Origin: Hyalella azteca
Taxonomy: Eukaryota > Arthropoda > Malacostraca > Amphipoda > Hyalellidae
Direction of reading: 5' to 3'
DNA: 64,000 bases
Assembly: GCF_000764305.2 (NCBI RefSeq)
Contig: NW_025932050.1
Span: forward strand, 558,001-622,000
Below are positions 1 through 12,206 of the stretch, piece by piece. The notes below the pieces were generated by a model that was not told where the DNA came from, did not search any database, and worked only from the letters and a program-made list of their open reading frames with translations. The position numbers were made by a program, and so were the translations under genes. Within the stretch, counting starts at the first letter, position 1. Each line of letters starts with the position of its first letter.

Positions 1-1700
1 CAATATTTTTCAACGTATTCCAGAATCTCAATCGTCTATTTAGCATCGAACAAACCCTGCACCCCTTCATGGTAAGCTAGGACACTATATTCCGAATGCA
101 AAGTTCATGTCCCATTACCTATAATCTGCCAAACTGGAATTGAACTTCGTGTTGTAAGCTGCTATTGAAATTGAATTTCTTCCAATTCGATAGCCCCAGC
201 ATCTTAGCTATGATGAGATGGTACCTGTCTTGATCATGAAACAAACTATGTATTACTTACATCTTGAAAGTGAGAATATGTCAAGAATATTTAGGTTGCA
301 AAGCAACTTGAAGTGCGAAACTTTAACTGAGGTTCTTTGCAGAATTTCAAATGCAGCGCAGATATTTTAATTATCACTGAATATGTTTTATGGCTATTCG
401 ACCGACTTAAAAACAAGAAGTTAATAACAAATTGTTCAAAGTTACCATGAAATAGAAGTCAACAATGCGAGTTTAAATTCAGAGATTGAATTTCAAGTCT
501 AATCTTACGTCATTGCGACAGAGAAAAAGATTATTGAAGAAATTCACACTTGAGCAAATGTACACATACGAGATAAGAAAAAATTGAGGGAATTTTTACA
601 ACACTTCTCTTTACCTTCACTTCTTGTGTGTTTGTTTGTTTGTTTGTCTGTCTGCTACAAATCTTGTAATCGAAATTTAATACACTTCTACTTATCCTAT
701 CGATCTGAAATTTTGCACACTTGTGTAAAGTTGGAGACAATGCATGAATCAAATGTCAAAATATATGATTTTAAAATTTAAATTTTTTTCAATATTATAA
801 AATTTTAAAAATAATTTTTTCAGCCACAAATCTTATAACTGATATTTGACACACTTTTACCTGTCTAATTGAACTGAAATTTTGCACACTTGTGTAAAGT
901 CAGAGGCAATGCATGAATCAATTAACAGAATGAATAATTTTGGAAAAAAATAGATATTAAAAAATTTATATTTTAAAAAAATTGAAAAATTAATTTTTTT
1001 AATTTTCGAAAATTAGATGGGAAATTCATTGTACATCTGCAAGATTGGAGACACTGGATTCTTTGGAAGTGTTGTCTTTAAAAAGTAATTTTAAACGTAT
1101 ATTATTTAAATCTAATTTTGCGCTAAAAATTTATAGTCTAAAAAAATACGTTCTGTTCAGAACGCGGAATGGTAAAATATTGCATAGAATCAATTGTAAG
1201 TGTAAAACCGGATAGTCATTCCATGCACGGATAAATAAAATGCATTAAATCAAGTATAGTGAAATATATTACATATACAGAAATTATTAATGCATTTCAA
1301 ACATTAATAAATATATTATCAGTAATTAGCACTTAAATATTGATCCTATCTAAAGAGTATCTCAGCTTCATTAGAGCGCATTGACCATTAGAGCAAATTG
1401 CATTTCGTAATACGTTTAGTACCTATATTCTATACACAAATAAAAATAAATTCAATTTAACTATGTCAATTTTCAGTACAATTTTTGAGAAAGAAGTCAT
1501 CCACTGACATGTTTGTCGTAATTCCACAACTTCATCATTACAATAAATAACTTTTCCGTTAAGCAAATATCCTCACGAGAAAAAAAACAGGATGCTGGAT
1601 ACTTACTCTGAAACTAATTCCAGTTAAAAATTAACAGCATGCCAGCGGCTCACTTTAAAGTTCTTTCCACTCAATAATTATCAAAAAGTTTTGCACTCAC
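1..1700. other. Intronic sequence of the left-edge gene
   Basis: AT-rich sequence downstream (minus-strand sense) of the exon ending at 1701, which closes with a good GTGAGT donor, so this is the next intron. Apart from the dispersed repeat at 599-1110 I see no exon, RNA gene or ordered array. Short A/T runs are frequent. The next coding exon of the gene must lie beyond base 1. Confidence 0.5.
599..1110 (+). mobile_element. Dispersed repeat, copy 1 (non-autonomous element)
   Basis: This block is repeated at 40099-40610 (same strand) and 53731-54047 (opposite strand). It opens with CAACACTTCTCTTTA, continues through a TTTG/TCTG-rich tract and a TGAAATTTTGCACACTTG core, and ends near GGAGACACTGGATTCTTT and CTTTAAAAAGTAATTTTAAA. 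The core from ACAAATCTT to GCATGAATCAA occurs twice, offset by about 169 bases (657 and 826). The octamer CAACACTT near the left end recurs inverted near the right end, but homology between copies runs past it, so true terminal repeats are unproven. It has no coding capacity. The class is unknown; an internally repeated non-autonomous DNA element is one reading. Confidence 0.7.
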
Positions 1701-1854
1701 GACGACGAAGGCGATATCATGATTGACGTTGACGAACATGACGACGAGCACGAGTTTCATGACGAGGTCCAGGCCGTTGACGACGATGAGCGCTCGTTGC
1801 CGCTGCCGCTCCGAGTACAGTTGATATGAGCGCTCCAACTGCGCGTCTGAGAAG
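1701..1854 (-). CDS. Coding exon 3, adenylyl-cyclase-like membrane protein
   Basis: The exon lies between a pyrimidine-rich acceptor (TTGTTTTTTCAG) and a GTGAGT donor, 154 bases, with one leftover base and 51 codons. It encodes FSDAQLERSYQLYSERQRQR, then about 30 mostly hydrophobic residues (ALIVV...LVLVVMFV). It is clearly richer in G+C than the flanking DNA. Membrane adenylyl cyclases have an F-x(3-5)-LExxYQxY block and a basic stretch immediately before the first membrane helix, most like the type 3 pattern; that family call is inference from this pattern alone. The start phase does not match the end of exon 2 unless the third AG downstream (after 1839) is used, which would leave 46 codons starting at LERSY. 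A small exon in between is the other explanation. Confidence 0.65.
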
Positions 1855-4800
1855 CTGAAAAAACAATATTATGTTCCCAGTGTTTCAACAGGATGAATTG
1901 CAGGTACCTTGGATAACTAATTCAATATCTTAGCATAACAAGAGAAGTGAATTATGTGACCTCCGGTTAAGATCACTCAGTAAAATGTTGCTTCACTCTA
2001 TAATTTCAACGCCACTGTAGTGTAGTGGTGCCGATGGAAGTATAAACGTTTTGAGTAAAACAGAACTTTGCCCAGATACGCTGGCGAAATTATTAAGGGC
2101 ACGGCGCATTATTATAATCGCATTATTCATGCTGCGCTTTAACGCATTATTCATGCGCCTGACTTTTTTCAGCGTAATTAATCCCAGTCATCATGTTAGA
2201 TTTTTTTACTTGCACATGTAAGTTTTTGATGGTTACAAACGATATCATGCCTCACATGAATTTTCCTGATCAGTTGTTTCATTATAGTCCAGTAGTCCAG
2301 CGATTCCGACTAGCTCAAAGAATACTATACTCGCTAATTGAATTGCAAGTTCTTTTTTTCTCGTTTAGCCAGCCCGTTTCAAATTCAATAAAAATTCAAT
2401 TACTTTCTCAGATCGTATTACGCGTTGTGCTATTCAAGTTAATATTTATCTGGTGAAATATGAATAGATTTCCGATCAGTTTTACGCGCTTTTAATGAAA
2501 CGTGGATTATATTCAAATCATTTCATAACTTCCTATAGTACAGTTTACACAAAGAAAATCAATGTAGTCAGATCACAACTTCCACACAACGCTCCTGAAA
2601 AAATTATCACTGACGAACTTTTAGCACATTTTTTCACGAACTTTCAAACGATTCTTTACCCAAACTTATTAATCATTTTTTTTCAAGAACTTTCGGCAGA
2701 CTTTTTCCAAGGCACCAGCAATCATATAGATGCAGCATCCAAATTAATATCAATAGAAGAACATAGTAAAAAGAACAGAGCAGTCATTTGTCTTAGAAAG
2801 CCACCGGGAACTTGAGGAAGCCTCCCTAGATGAAGGATGGACGTCAGAATCATATAGGATACGCAGCAATGACCATACAGTCCCTACATCTGACTTCTTA
2901 CTGCGCTTTTTACTGCGTAAATATAATGACATGCCAGGCTTGTGCCAGCTGAGAGGAAAAAGCTGGCGTTTGTATGAATATCAAATGAAGAGCCACAAAC
3001 TTGTTCCCGTATCGTTGGCGGAGTTTTATCAAACGACCATGCAAGTAGTAACAATAGCATCACAATTGTCTTAGTAACAAATGGAAATAAGCAGTTTATA
3101 AATGCATTTGGTTTTTGTTTTAACCTCGGTGAGATGGATATCGATATTTGATATATTTCTTGTATATTTGACTTAATATCCTAGTATCCATATTACATCT
3201 ATGTAAAGATAAAAATTTTGAAAATTACTTCCAAGAAATCGTCTTCATACCGTAAGTAAACCGAGATCCGTTGACCGATTCTATGAATCACAAAATCAAA
3301 AAATATCTGCAATTTCGGTTATAGTCGAGAAAGGAGACCAGAAGCCATTAACAAATTTAAAATAATAAATTCAGGATCTAACTTCTATTTAATAAAACTA
3401 TATTTATGCATACAACAAAGGGGACCCATTATTCACTAATAATAATTTCAACTCATGTCAACTATGGAATCAATTAAATTATTAAAGAGAATTTAAAATT
3501 ATATTCATTCAGTGGTTTTTACAGAATAAGATATAGCCACTTTTCGACAAAAATCATGAATTGAAATTTGTTCTTTAAATAATTCTACAAATTTTCAATT
3601 ATATGTTCTTCTTCAAACACAAATATTTAAATAACATGTAAAAAATAAAAATCACATTTGCTAAACAAATTCTGACAAAAGATTTTTCGTAAGAGGCATC
3701 GACAATTCAAAAAAAGAAGAACAACATCGCTTCACGCGTAAAACTGCAACTTTTACAGTAAACTATGGCGTCTTAATGTGAATACAGTGGAAGATCAAGT
3801 ATAAACCATACATAGTCTTTTTTAGTTCACTTGAACATAGTTAATTTGAAGCGCGCACATCCGTGCCATTTATTCAACTGTGAACTAAAATAAATCTTTG
3901 AGCATTTGAACTCTGCAATTAGACAAGTTTTTTGAAGTTGACAACCGAAAATGCTTCAATCACGTCGAAAATTTCCCTCAACAAAGTGAAAAAATGTCTC
4001 CAACAAGACAGATGATATTGAGACACAAGGCCCCCTGAGGACTAATGGATAAGCAAGGCAACGTTTGTCATATTTCCAGCGACCATCGCATTGACGACGA
4101 TTTGCTGCCTACAATTCACAAATGAATTCTGCAGGCCATGCAAAGACGAATCACTGGCCACCAATTGCACTCCAATAACATAAAATAAAGGGATGAAAAT
4201 CGTGCGTATTTTCAACGAGAAAAAAATTTATTCCTCAGGCTAGCAATTAGAATCTAACACCCTTCAATGACAAGGAATGTGCCTTCTGGTAATATAAAGA
4301 ATTTGACGTCTAGATAATCGTTCACACGTGCCTCCCAAAGCAATATGCTGGAAAGAACTAAATCGATCAATGAACTCGTTGAAGCGTGGAAGCAACACGT
4401 TATTGCCGTCTCTGTAAAGAAATAAAAGTCTGATTGCTTCATTAACTTCAGGAACATGAGCCCTTCGCACCAACTGACAACAACCGTAAATGCAATCAAG
4501 GAGTGTACGGCTTAAACCCGCGTGCCTGATTGAGATTGCAAGAAAACTCATACAGGAGCTGCTGTTTTAGGTACTGCCCTAATTTTTCGGCTGATCGCTT
4601 CGTAAACGGTTTGGAAATGACCTGCATTTGACTTCATTCTTTTCAAATACAGGGTTAAACTGTGACGAACATGGACGTTCATGTATTCATACGTTCATAC
4701 CAAAAAAAAATACTTCATTTGCATCTACTGCAAACTGAAAATTTCCCTTTCATAGCGAGTAACAGGACAAGAAGATAAAAGGCCTCTGATGGCAAGTTAG

Positions 4801-5577
4801 AAAAAAATGAAAACCAATTTTATTCCAACAAATCAAGTATTAGTATATTATTACTAAAACCGGATAGATTTCTAAGTTAAATTCATACATAAAATTTATT
4901 TTATATTTCTGAACAAGCAATAACGATACAAGCATCCACAGTCGGAAAGTTTTAATTGACGGTTTGCTCGGTGTACCTGAAAGGCTCTCGAGGAGAGGGC
5001 AAGCACCAGATGCTTCACGTAGCACAGTCTCGTAATGAAGGCTGTACACACACGGATAAATTGCACTAATAATATAATTATTTATCAGCCAACTCATGGC
5101 CTCAGTAGCGAAAAAAATAATTCACAAATACATGCAAGATCGTTTATTCCTCGACCAATAAAAACTTGAGATATTAAGATTTTCCGCATAAATTACTAGT
5201 AAGAAGTCAAAGCTCGCCAGACCTTGAAATTCTGTAACAAACTCTAATGCTATGCTAATTACTCTTGTTTCGAATTGGCGTTGCAGTAAATTTAAATTTA
5301 ACAAATAAGGCCAGACACTGATTTCTGGTCATAGACCGAAATTAAATGAAAAATAAAGGGAAAGCACCAAAAAAATGATAGCGATGGAACCTGCACACCA
5401 TAGGCATGGGAAATACAAAACATTTACTGAAATAATTTCGAAGTATTTAATTGCCACGACCTGTAGGACAAAATAACCAACAAGTTGAAAGGATGCGGTT
5501 AGAAAGTTCATCAGTATAGCTACGATGATAATTAAGATGTTAAAGACCACTTGTGTGGTCCGGAACTCATATCTCAC
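1855..5577 (-). other. Intron 2 of the adenylyl-cyclase-like gene
   Basis: This 3.7-kb AT-rich stretch lies between two well-defined exons on the minus strand. It may hide a short exon that starts in phase 0 and ends in phase 2, because exons 2 and 3 do not join in frame at their best splice sites. Two overlapping minus-strand frames around 4254-4551 are open for 81 and 95 codons, but neither has a convincing acceptor and I recognise neither. No tandem array or mobile element is evident. Confidence 0.5.
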
Positions 5578-5677
5578 CGGTTGGAAAGGGTTGGCACGTA
5601 AATGCCTCTCCACACCGTGCCACGGTTGAAAATCTCCCCAGTCGGGTCCGCCTCCCGGGTAGAGTTCGATCGATTCA
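5578..5677 (-). CDS. Coding exon 2, adenylyl-cyclase-like membrane protein
   Basis: This 100-base exon has a TTTATTTCTGCAG acceptor and a CCG|GTGAGA donor. Its first base completes an AGT (Ser) codon begun by the last two bases of the 12207-13132 exon. It then encodes 33 residues, including the block YPGGGPDWGDFQPWHGVERH, and ends on a complete codon after NPFQP. The segment is hydrophilic with several Trp, Pro and Gly, as expected for the cytosolic stretch just before the first membrane helix. The surrounding open frame (5329-5757) continues into intron on both sides with Ile/Leu/Phe-rich sequence; that part reads like chance AT-rich DNA. The phase match with exon 1 is the main evidence that both belong to one gene. 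Confidence 0.75.
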
Positions 5678-6192
5678 CTGCAGAAATAAATATTTATGTA
5701 AATGAAAATTAAGATCAAAGGCATATAAATTACTAGATTCATTATTAAAAAACACATAATACCAAATATACCGGATAATTTCGAGCCAGCAACAAAATTA
5801 GGCTTAATCTGTATTGATTGAGCTTAATTAATAATAATAATAATTAAATAAATTTCAACACAGCGGAAGTTAATTGGATGGATTGTAATTTGGCTGTTGA
5901 TTTTCACGTTCAGCTGGATTAGGTTGAAATTACGCACTTTAAATATCAACATTCTCAATATCATATTTTGATATAATTAATTAGGTAAATTAGCTCAGCA
6001 ATATCCAATTCTAGCCACATGAATGTATCAAAGATTAAAACAAAAAGGCAGTTACATAAAATGTACTCAGTGTTGAAATTGAAAAAATGCAAAGAAATTG
6101 TAACATAAATCGTCGATTTGTTGCACTAAGCTCATTGTCAGGAAATTAACTAAGAAATTACTCATCGTAAATGTTGAAGAACAAATTTTATC

Positions 6193-6365
6193 GAGACGAT
6201 CGCTTAGGTCCTCTAGTGACTACCGTATAGATCCTCTAGAAACGATCGTATATAGAAAATCTAGGGACGATCGCATGGCTCTTATCAAGACGATCGATCG
6301 CCTAGCTTCTCTCGAGGCGATCGACTAGATTCTCTCAATGCGATCGGCTAGCGCTAGATCCTCGC
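6193..6365 (+). repeat. Degenerate ~24-bp tandem repeat with CGATCG core
   Basis: Six or seven diverged units of about 23-26 bases each contain CGATCG followed by a CTAGATCCTCT-like stretch. The cores fall near 6196, 6243, 6268, 6291, 6317 and 6341, and one damaged unit lies near 6221. Divergence between units suggests an old array. Confidence 0.7.
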
Positions 6366-9300
6366 GAGACATTATCCTAGATCCCCTTCAAATGATCATA
6401 GCACTCACATGCGAAGAGCCATCGGAGCTCGCGTCAACACCAGAACGCAAAAATAATGTCAGGAATGTTGAAATACCCGATGTTTATTTACGTGACAAAT
6501 CGCCCGCCCTCGTCGGAGCCAAAATCAAAGTTTGAAAGTTTGACCCGAGTACTTTTAAAAATGAATGCTCTGATCTTCCTGCCACTGCCCGACTGAAAAA
6601 CTATGAAAAACAAGATCCGCATCTCAGCTTTCCCGGAAAATTAGCCATAAAACTGGACAGGTGACGTCGTGCATGGCGCTCTAAAACTGCCTAATGTTTC
6701 CTGCGAGGGCGGATTTGAAAGCTCCTGAGACCCGGAGCGTCTCAGGTGTCCATGAAATTTACGAGACCGGCGAGAGAGATGTGCGTGTCGTATGATGACT
6801 TAACGAATATTTTAACGAGGGGCGACAGCCCATGGTCCCGGGTGAGCTATAATGGTTTCCGAAATATTCTGTAAAGATGACCACAAATTTTTATCGAATT
6901 ATATGAAAAATGTCGAGCTTGCGTCCTCCGTGGACATCCACCTCGTCTTAAGTGGCCCCCCAAAAAAATTATGATCGATGCACGGCGTTAGGTTGAGTGA
7001 ATTTATTTTGAGAGAGACAAGCGATGCTACTCACTGCCCGAACATACATGTGCGAAAAACGGATAAGAGCGGAAACTTGGAAAGTGATTTTTTCCACTTT
7101 GCGCAGTTGTCGTAGAGAGTAATATTTCCACATTACGAATTCAACATAAATGCTAGTTCCGTATGTTGGCGTTCATGAAAAGAAAGAAGAAACATGAATA
7201 AAATTCCGTTCGTTTGCTTAAAATTAGCACATCGACACGGATCTTTTATAGCTAAATAATTTTGAGGACTGAAAATTTTACTAACAATAAATCTCGTGCT
7301 ATTATATCAGTATTATTTACTTTATCTTTACCAATGAGGAAATGGGTGCTCATCTTCCTTACTTAAAGTCGTTACAATACGCGCAACAACGTCATAACCT
7401 CCGAGTGACATCTGTATTACCATCCATACAAAAGTTGTTGCTAAATTTAAGTGAAACGACACTTTTCCAGTCAGGAAAGCCGGAAGTCTAAGAAAGCACC
7501 AAATTCCATGTTCTTCCACCCTATTTTTGGCCCAATGAAAATATTCATTTTCTTACCATTTCTTTAAGTTGACTAGTGCCTGAGCCACTGCACGTCTTGT
7601 CAACGAAATTTAAGATTCATACATATGTCCACATTTTTCTGTCATACAGAAAAAAAAGAACGTCTAATTTAAACCCAAATTTTTATTTCACATTCCAAAT
7701 CTGCCAAATGAGTTCTGATTAATTAAACACTCGGGGCCGGTGCCTCCTGCCTACATCATTACCATATTTTCAATCATCTGAATACCGAGTCTCGACCAAT
7801 AGACTTTCGCGGCAGTCAACACCGTCATTCCCGCGGTGGTACTCCCGATTATAAAATGTTAAACCAAAAATACCTTTGATCAAATTTATAGAAAAACTTC
7901 GCGTTATTATTGAAATTTATTAAAAAAGTGAAATAATTTACATTGAGCACCAGCTCAATTTCTCTGCGTACACATGCAGTAGCTCATTGAATCTGTTGCT
8001 ATTCGACAACACGTTAACTGCCACGTATAGCCATTGAATGAGTTAGAATAGCCGGAAAAATAACAAAATAGTTTCCTAAAAGAACATACAGACAAAAATA
8101 CTTGGAAACGTTTTTGATCAAGCCTTGTCCTGAGATACAATCTACGATATTCTTAAAACCGTCAAAGATCTGCTTCTGTTTTATATGGTCCACGTTTATG
8201 GAAGCAAAATAAAACGACATTCAATGAGAATATTAGTGAATAAATAGCATTGAATTACTTCATACATGTGCTTCTGCATGTCTGTTATCGGCGTGGGCCA
8301 TCATAACTGACCTGCACACCCCTATAGTGATATGAATATGATGAAAAACATGCGTTTGATTTTGATGCCGAACAAAGAACCCGTGCATGAATTCCGGATT
8401 TTATTAGTGTATTATTATTGAAAGTTTATTTAACTGTTTTGATATCTGGCCTCAATACAAGTCTCATTGAGTTGTATACATTCAAGATTCGATATATTAT
8501 TTTATTTATTAATTCGAGCGACAAATAGAGAGCTACAAAATCAGCGCTATTTCAGCTTTATTAACTTTCCCGGGGCTTCCATGATGCAATGAATGCCCCA
8601 GGGCTTACGGTGGCCTCAGAAACTAACGGCTAAGAAATTTAATCAAAATATATTGAGATCAAAACAAATAAAATATTACATATTTTGTTGCCCTCATACA
8701 GACCTTCGCTGAATCGTTTGAAAAAAAAATATGTTTCTTCTCAGAAAAATCTAGTTTTTTCATTTACTCGTACGAATTAAGGTTAGGAAGGTGATCGATA
8801 AGTCCAAGTTAAATTTTAAATTAGAAATGTGGTTTGCCTTATTTAATACATATATCGAAGAGCTTTTTCTGTAAAATTCTTTAAATAGGAACGCTATCGT
8901 GATCGCGGCTACTGGAAACAATCGCGCTTTTAGAAGGAGAGGCATACGGTGGCTCAAACAGACGCCACGCCACTGCAAAAATTGGGTAGAAGAATCGATG
9001 CAATCTAATTTATTCTCTTTGGACAGTGGATAGAATAGGGAGGCCTACATAGATCTTTCAGCCGACTGTACAAGACATTGAAACGAAAGAGTAACTACTT
9101 GAATCCAGCATTAAATAATCAAACGACGTTATACATTGATAATTTGAATTTGAACTCATTGTGTTGACAAATAAATTATCTCGTATCAATTTTAGTATGA
9201 GAAAATACGTGCTCGACATTAATGCAAGAAGTTTGTTGCTCTCACAAGATTCCAAATCCCGAAAAATCTATTGAGCCAGTACCATTCTCACCATTTATTC

Positions 9301-10136
9301 AAGCCGGGTGAACGCAACGAGAAATCAACATATTTAATTTATTCACCTAACCCCGACCCATCTTTAATGTGGTACTTTTGCCGCAAGCTCCTTGACATCG
9401 CTGATCAACGATACTTTAGCGTCATTTTGGTGCCTTGTCGGTGAAGTGGATGAGCGATTTTCTAATTTCGTCGGTCTCGTCGTAACCTTAATCTTACAGA
9501 GTAAGATTTTCTGATCACCATGGGCCTGGACTAACAGTACAACCTCGACCAAAATCCTCATTACAATGTGCTGGCTGAACCCGTCCACCATCATCAACTA
9601 TTGTTATTGTTATTAATCTATCTGGCTTACAATTAAAACGTTTCTTAAATCAAGTTTTCAGACCAGCTAATAATTTTCCATAACGATAAGCTGGTATTAG
9701 ATACCCGACAACCTCAGGAGCTTCAACCATGGAGTGACGTCATAGAGACGTAAAATGTGAGTCATAGGTGTACGATACTCTACGATAGTTGTCAGTAGCA
9801 GTTGTGATGAGCTGGTGCCAAGTTTACAGTGTACAATATAGGTTAGCTGATTAATTGATCCTTACTGAAAACGATCCGTGTAAATTGTAAATAACTTAAT
9901 TGCGTTTGCCTATTTTTTTCGTTTGCCTATTTTTTTATTTTTTCAGCGCAATGCACAACTTGAGAATTATAATAATATATAAATAATAATAACTTATAAT
10001 AATAACAATATCAATAATAAAATATTACATAAATTAAAAATACCTAATAAAATTATACAATAATTTAATCAAGTATAATTAGATAAACAACTTTATTTAC
10101 GTACTTTTAACGGACGGGGAGCCACTAGGATCAGGG

Positions 10137-10185
10137 GAGGCGGTGGGGGGCTTAGGCCCGCTGCCCCCACACGAGGAATGTGCCC
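10137..10185 (+). other. G-rich stem-loop / possible G-quadruplex
   Basis: In strongly AT-rich surroundings, a short block carries GGGG and GGTGGGGGGC runs followed, about 11 bases later, by GCCCCCAC. The G run and C run can pair as a hairpin, and the G-rich strand has enough guanine tracts to be considered for a quadruplex. Its origin is unknown. Confidence 0.4.
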
Positions 10186-10273
10186 CCAAGCTCTTCGACT
10201 CCTGTCCAGAAAAATGTTACTGACATTTTTCAAAAGTTTACTTCCTTATTATACAAGAACACAGTTATATATT

Positions 10274-10440
10274 ATATATAGTTATTATATAGTTATATAT
10301 AATCATTAATATATATATATATATATATAATATATTATATTATATATAGTTATTATATAGTTATATATAATCATTAATATATATATATATATATATAATA
10401 TATTATATTATATATAGTTATTATATTATTATAATATAAT
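10274..10440 (+). repeat. 68-bp AT-rich tandem repeat
   Basis: A unit made of TATATAGTTATTATATAG, a TAATCATT segment and an (AT)n tract occurs about two and a half times. The AGTTATT landmark sits at 10280, 10348 and 10416, giving an exact 68-base period. The (AT)n tracts within it are simple sequence. Confidence 0.85.
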
Positions 10441-11070
10441 ATTTATTCTTATTATAGAACGATTTTACAAAAACAAATACCCTTAAAAATTAAAAAATGT
10501 GCACTCCAGTACGAGATGCTGCGTAGATACGCTACAGATATACGAGATAAATTAGTGGAAAGATTTCGTTATTTCAATTATTTCGATTTTCTGGTTTATC
10601 TTTTCAATTACCGGTATTCTAGACGAACCATTGCGTTTCAATTATTAAGACAAACCAATTATATTTCAATTTTTCATTATAAACATGCTGATAAAATGAT
10701 GTACAGCTCGGCTGAAGTTAAGTCGTCAAAAATTCTATTATGCTGTCCTGCTTCATGCAGGATGACAGCTACTCCAGGAGGTTCAATAATGCTAGATAAA
10801 TTAATTTGAAACCTGCACGATCACTTCTAAATAATAGGCCTCCATCAACTGCTCATGGAGCACGCCAATACCCAAGTTACGTGAATGCAATCAAAAACTT
10901 TATAATTAATTAGGTATAACAGCTAGATTACTCAGTTTTGGTGCGGGAGAAATGTGGAGGACAAATATACGATACTTCTGATAAGTTTGCGGTCTGGAAA
11001 TATTTGCGGTCAGGCTAACGAGTAAATTGGTATAAAGTTGTCACAGCGTTCACTTTAAATCGTAAATTGC

Positions 11071-11365
11071 AGAGGTCAGAGAGGGAGCTCACTCACCAGT
11101 TCCTTGCAGAGGTCAGAGAGGGAGCTCACTCACCAGCTCGTTGCAGAGGGATCAGAGAGGGAGCTCACTCACCAGCTCGTTGCAGAGGTCAGAGAGGGAG
11201 CTCACTCACCAGCTCGTTTCAGAGGGATCAGAGAGGGAGCTCACTCACCAGCTCGTTGCAGAGGTCAGAGAGGGAGCTCACTCACCAGCTCGTTGCAGAG
11301 GTCAGAGAGGGAGCTCACTCACCAGCTCGTTGCAGAGATCAGAGAGGGAACTCTCGCGCCGCCGT
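11071..11365 (+). repeat. 37/39-bp minisatellite, eight copies
   Basis: Units begin AGAGGTCAGAGAGGGAGCTC at 11071, 11108, 11145, 11184, 11221, 11260, 11297 and 11334. Six spacers are 37 bases or partial; two units are 39 because of a GGGATC variant in place of GGTC. The units are nearly identical, so the array is young or homogenised. Because 37 is not a multiple of three and the unit lacks stops, all three plus-strand frames stay open for more than 100 codons (11067-11488). These overlapping Arg/Ser/Glu-rich ORFs are a by-product of the repeat and should not be annotated as genes. Confidence 0.95.
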
Positions 11366-11853
11366 TCGCGGGGAGCGAAGATATTGGACAAGACGCTCTC
11401 GCGTCGACCACAGTCGAGCCGAAACCTGCATGATTGCATGTTATTTCATTGTCGTTTTAACATGAAGGTTAAAATGTTTTTCATCTGAGTGTTCACTCGT
11501 TTGAATTTGTTCATATAAGTATATAACTTTAATACATTATATTCAGGTGATTTAAGCTTTACAGTCGGTTATTTAATTTTCAAGAAATGGAACTCTTTCA
11601 GTGAGGGAGAACCATGTTATAATGAAAATAAATCAATGAATTGAGCTGATTATGACTCTCAGACATACATTGATCCGTGCACATTTTGTCATCAAGAAAA
11701 CGGGGCCGCTATTCTTGTATGTAATTCGTTAGCTTTTTCGGAACAATTTACATAAATGGTACATTAACCAACCAAATAAAGAAAACCCTTCCAATGTAAA
11801 TGAAAAATAATTTAATTGGATTCAAGTTCTACAATATAAAAAAAAATTTAAGT

Positions 11854-11885
11854 AAATCCACTTGATTTTATAATCAAGTGGATTT
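11854..11885. other. Perfect 14-bp hairpin
   Basis: AAATCCACTTGATT at 11854-11867 is followed, after the loop TTAT, by its exact reverse complement at 11872-11885. No U-tract or gene end is attached. It may be the remnant of a small inverted-repeat element. Confidence 0.85.
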
Positions 11886-12206
11886 TAATTTGTATGCATG
11901 AAAAGATACATACAAATAATTAATTGTAAGACAAAAAAATACCTTAGACACAAGTAGGTCTCGATATAGCGTTTCAATGCAGTTAAAAATTCGAAATGAA
12001 TGATTCAGAAAAGCAAGAGGACAAAAAACAAATATAATTCAGAGCTTCCAAAACACCATCTCACTTTTGATTATATTAAAGGTATCCAAGTCCAAGGTTT
12101 TTGGCAATCCATTGGATTTATGTCAGATATTTGAATTTCAATTAGTTTTATTACAGGCTTATGATCGCATGCCTGCCAAATGTTCGAAGAAATTGAAGGG
12201 ACTCAC

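Larger units (their letters stand above)
5678..12206 (-). other. Intron 1 of the adenylyl-cyclase-like gene
   Basis: This 6.5-kb intron is bounded by a GTGAGT donor (12201-12206, read on minus) and the acceptor at 5678. It contains the CGATCG-bearing degenerate array at about 6190, a G-rich stem-loop at 10150, a 68-bp AT-rich tandem repeat at 10274, the 37-bp minisatellite at 11071 and a perfect hairpin at 11854. The ORFs found in it are either inside repeats or lack splice context. Confidence 0.6.

Noticed and set aside
4254..4551. Overlapping minus-strand ORFs of 81 and 95 codons as the missing exon of the cyclase-like gene
   Set aside because: No pyrimidine-rich acceptor precedes them, and no donor in the needed phase was evident.
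5329..5757. 142-codon minus-strand ORF taken as one coding unit
   Set aside because: Only 5578-5677 is protein-like. Both flanks cross clear splice sites into AT-driven hydrophobic sequence.
9364..9597. 77-codon minus-strand ORF with mixed composition
   Set aside because: Some protein-like character, but no acceptor or donor in support and no recognised family.
11067..11488. Three overlapping plus-strand ORFs of 109-132 codons
   Set aside because: They are generated by the 37-bp stop-free repeat in all frames; no splice or start context favours one.
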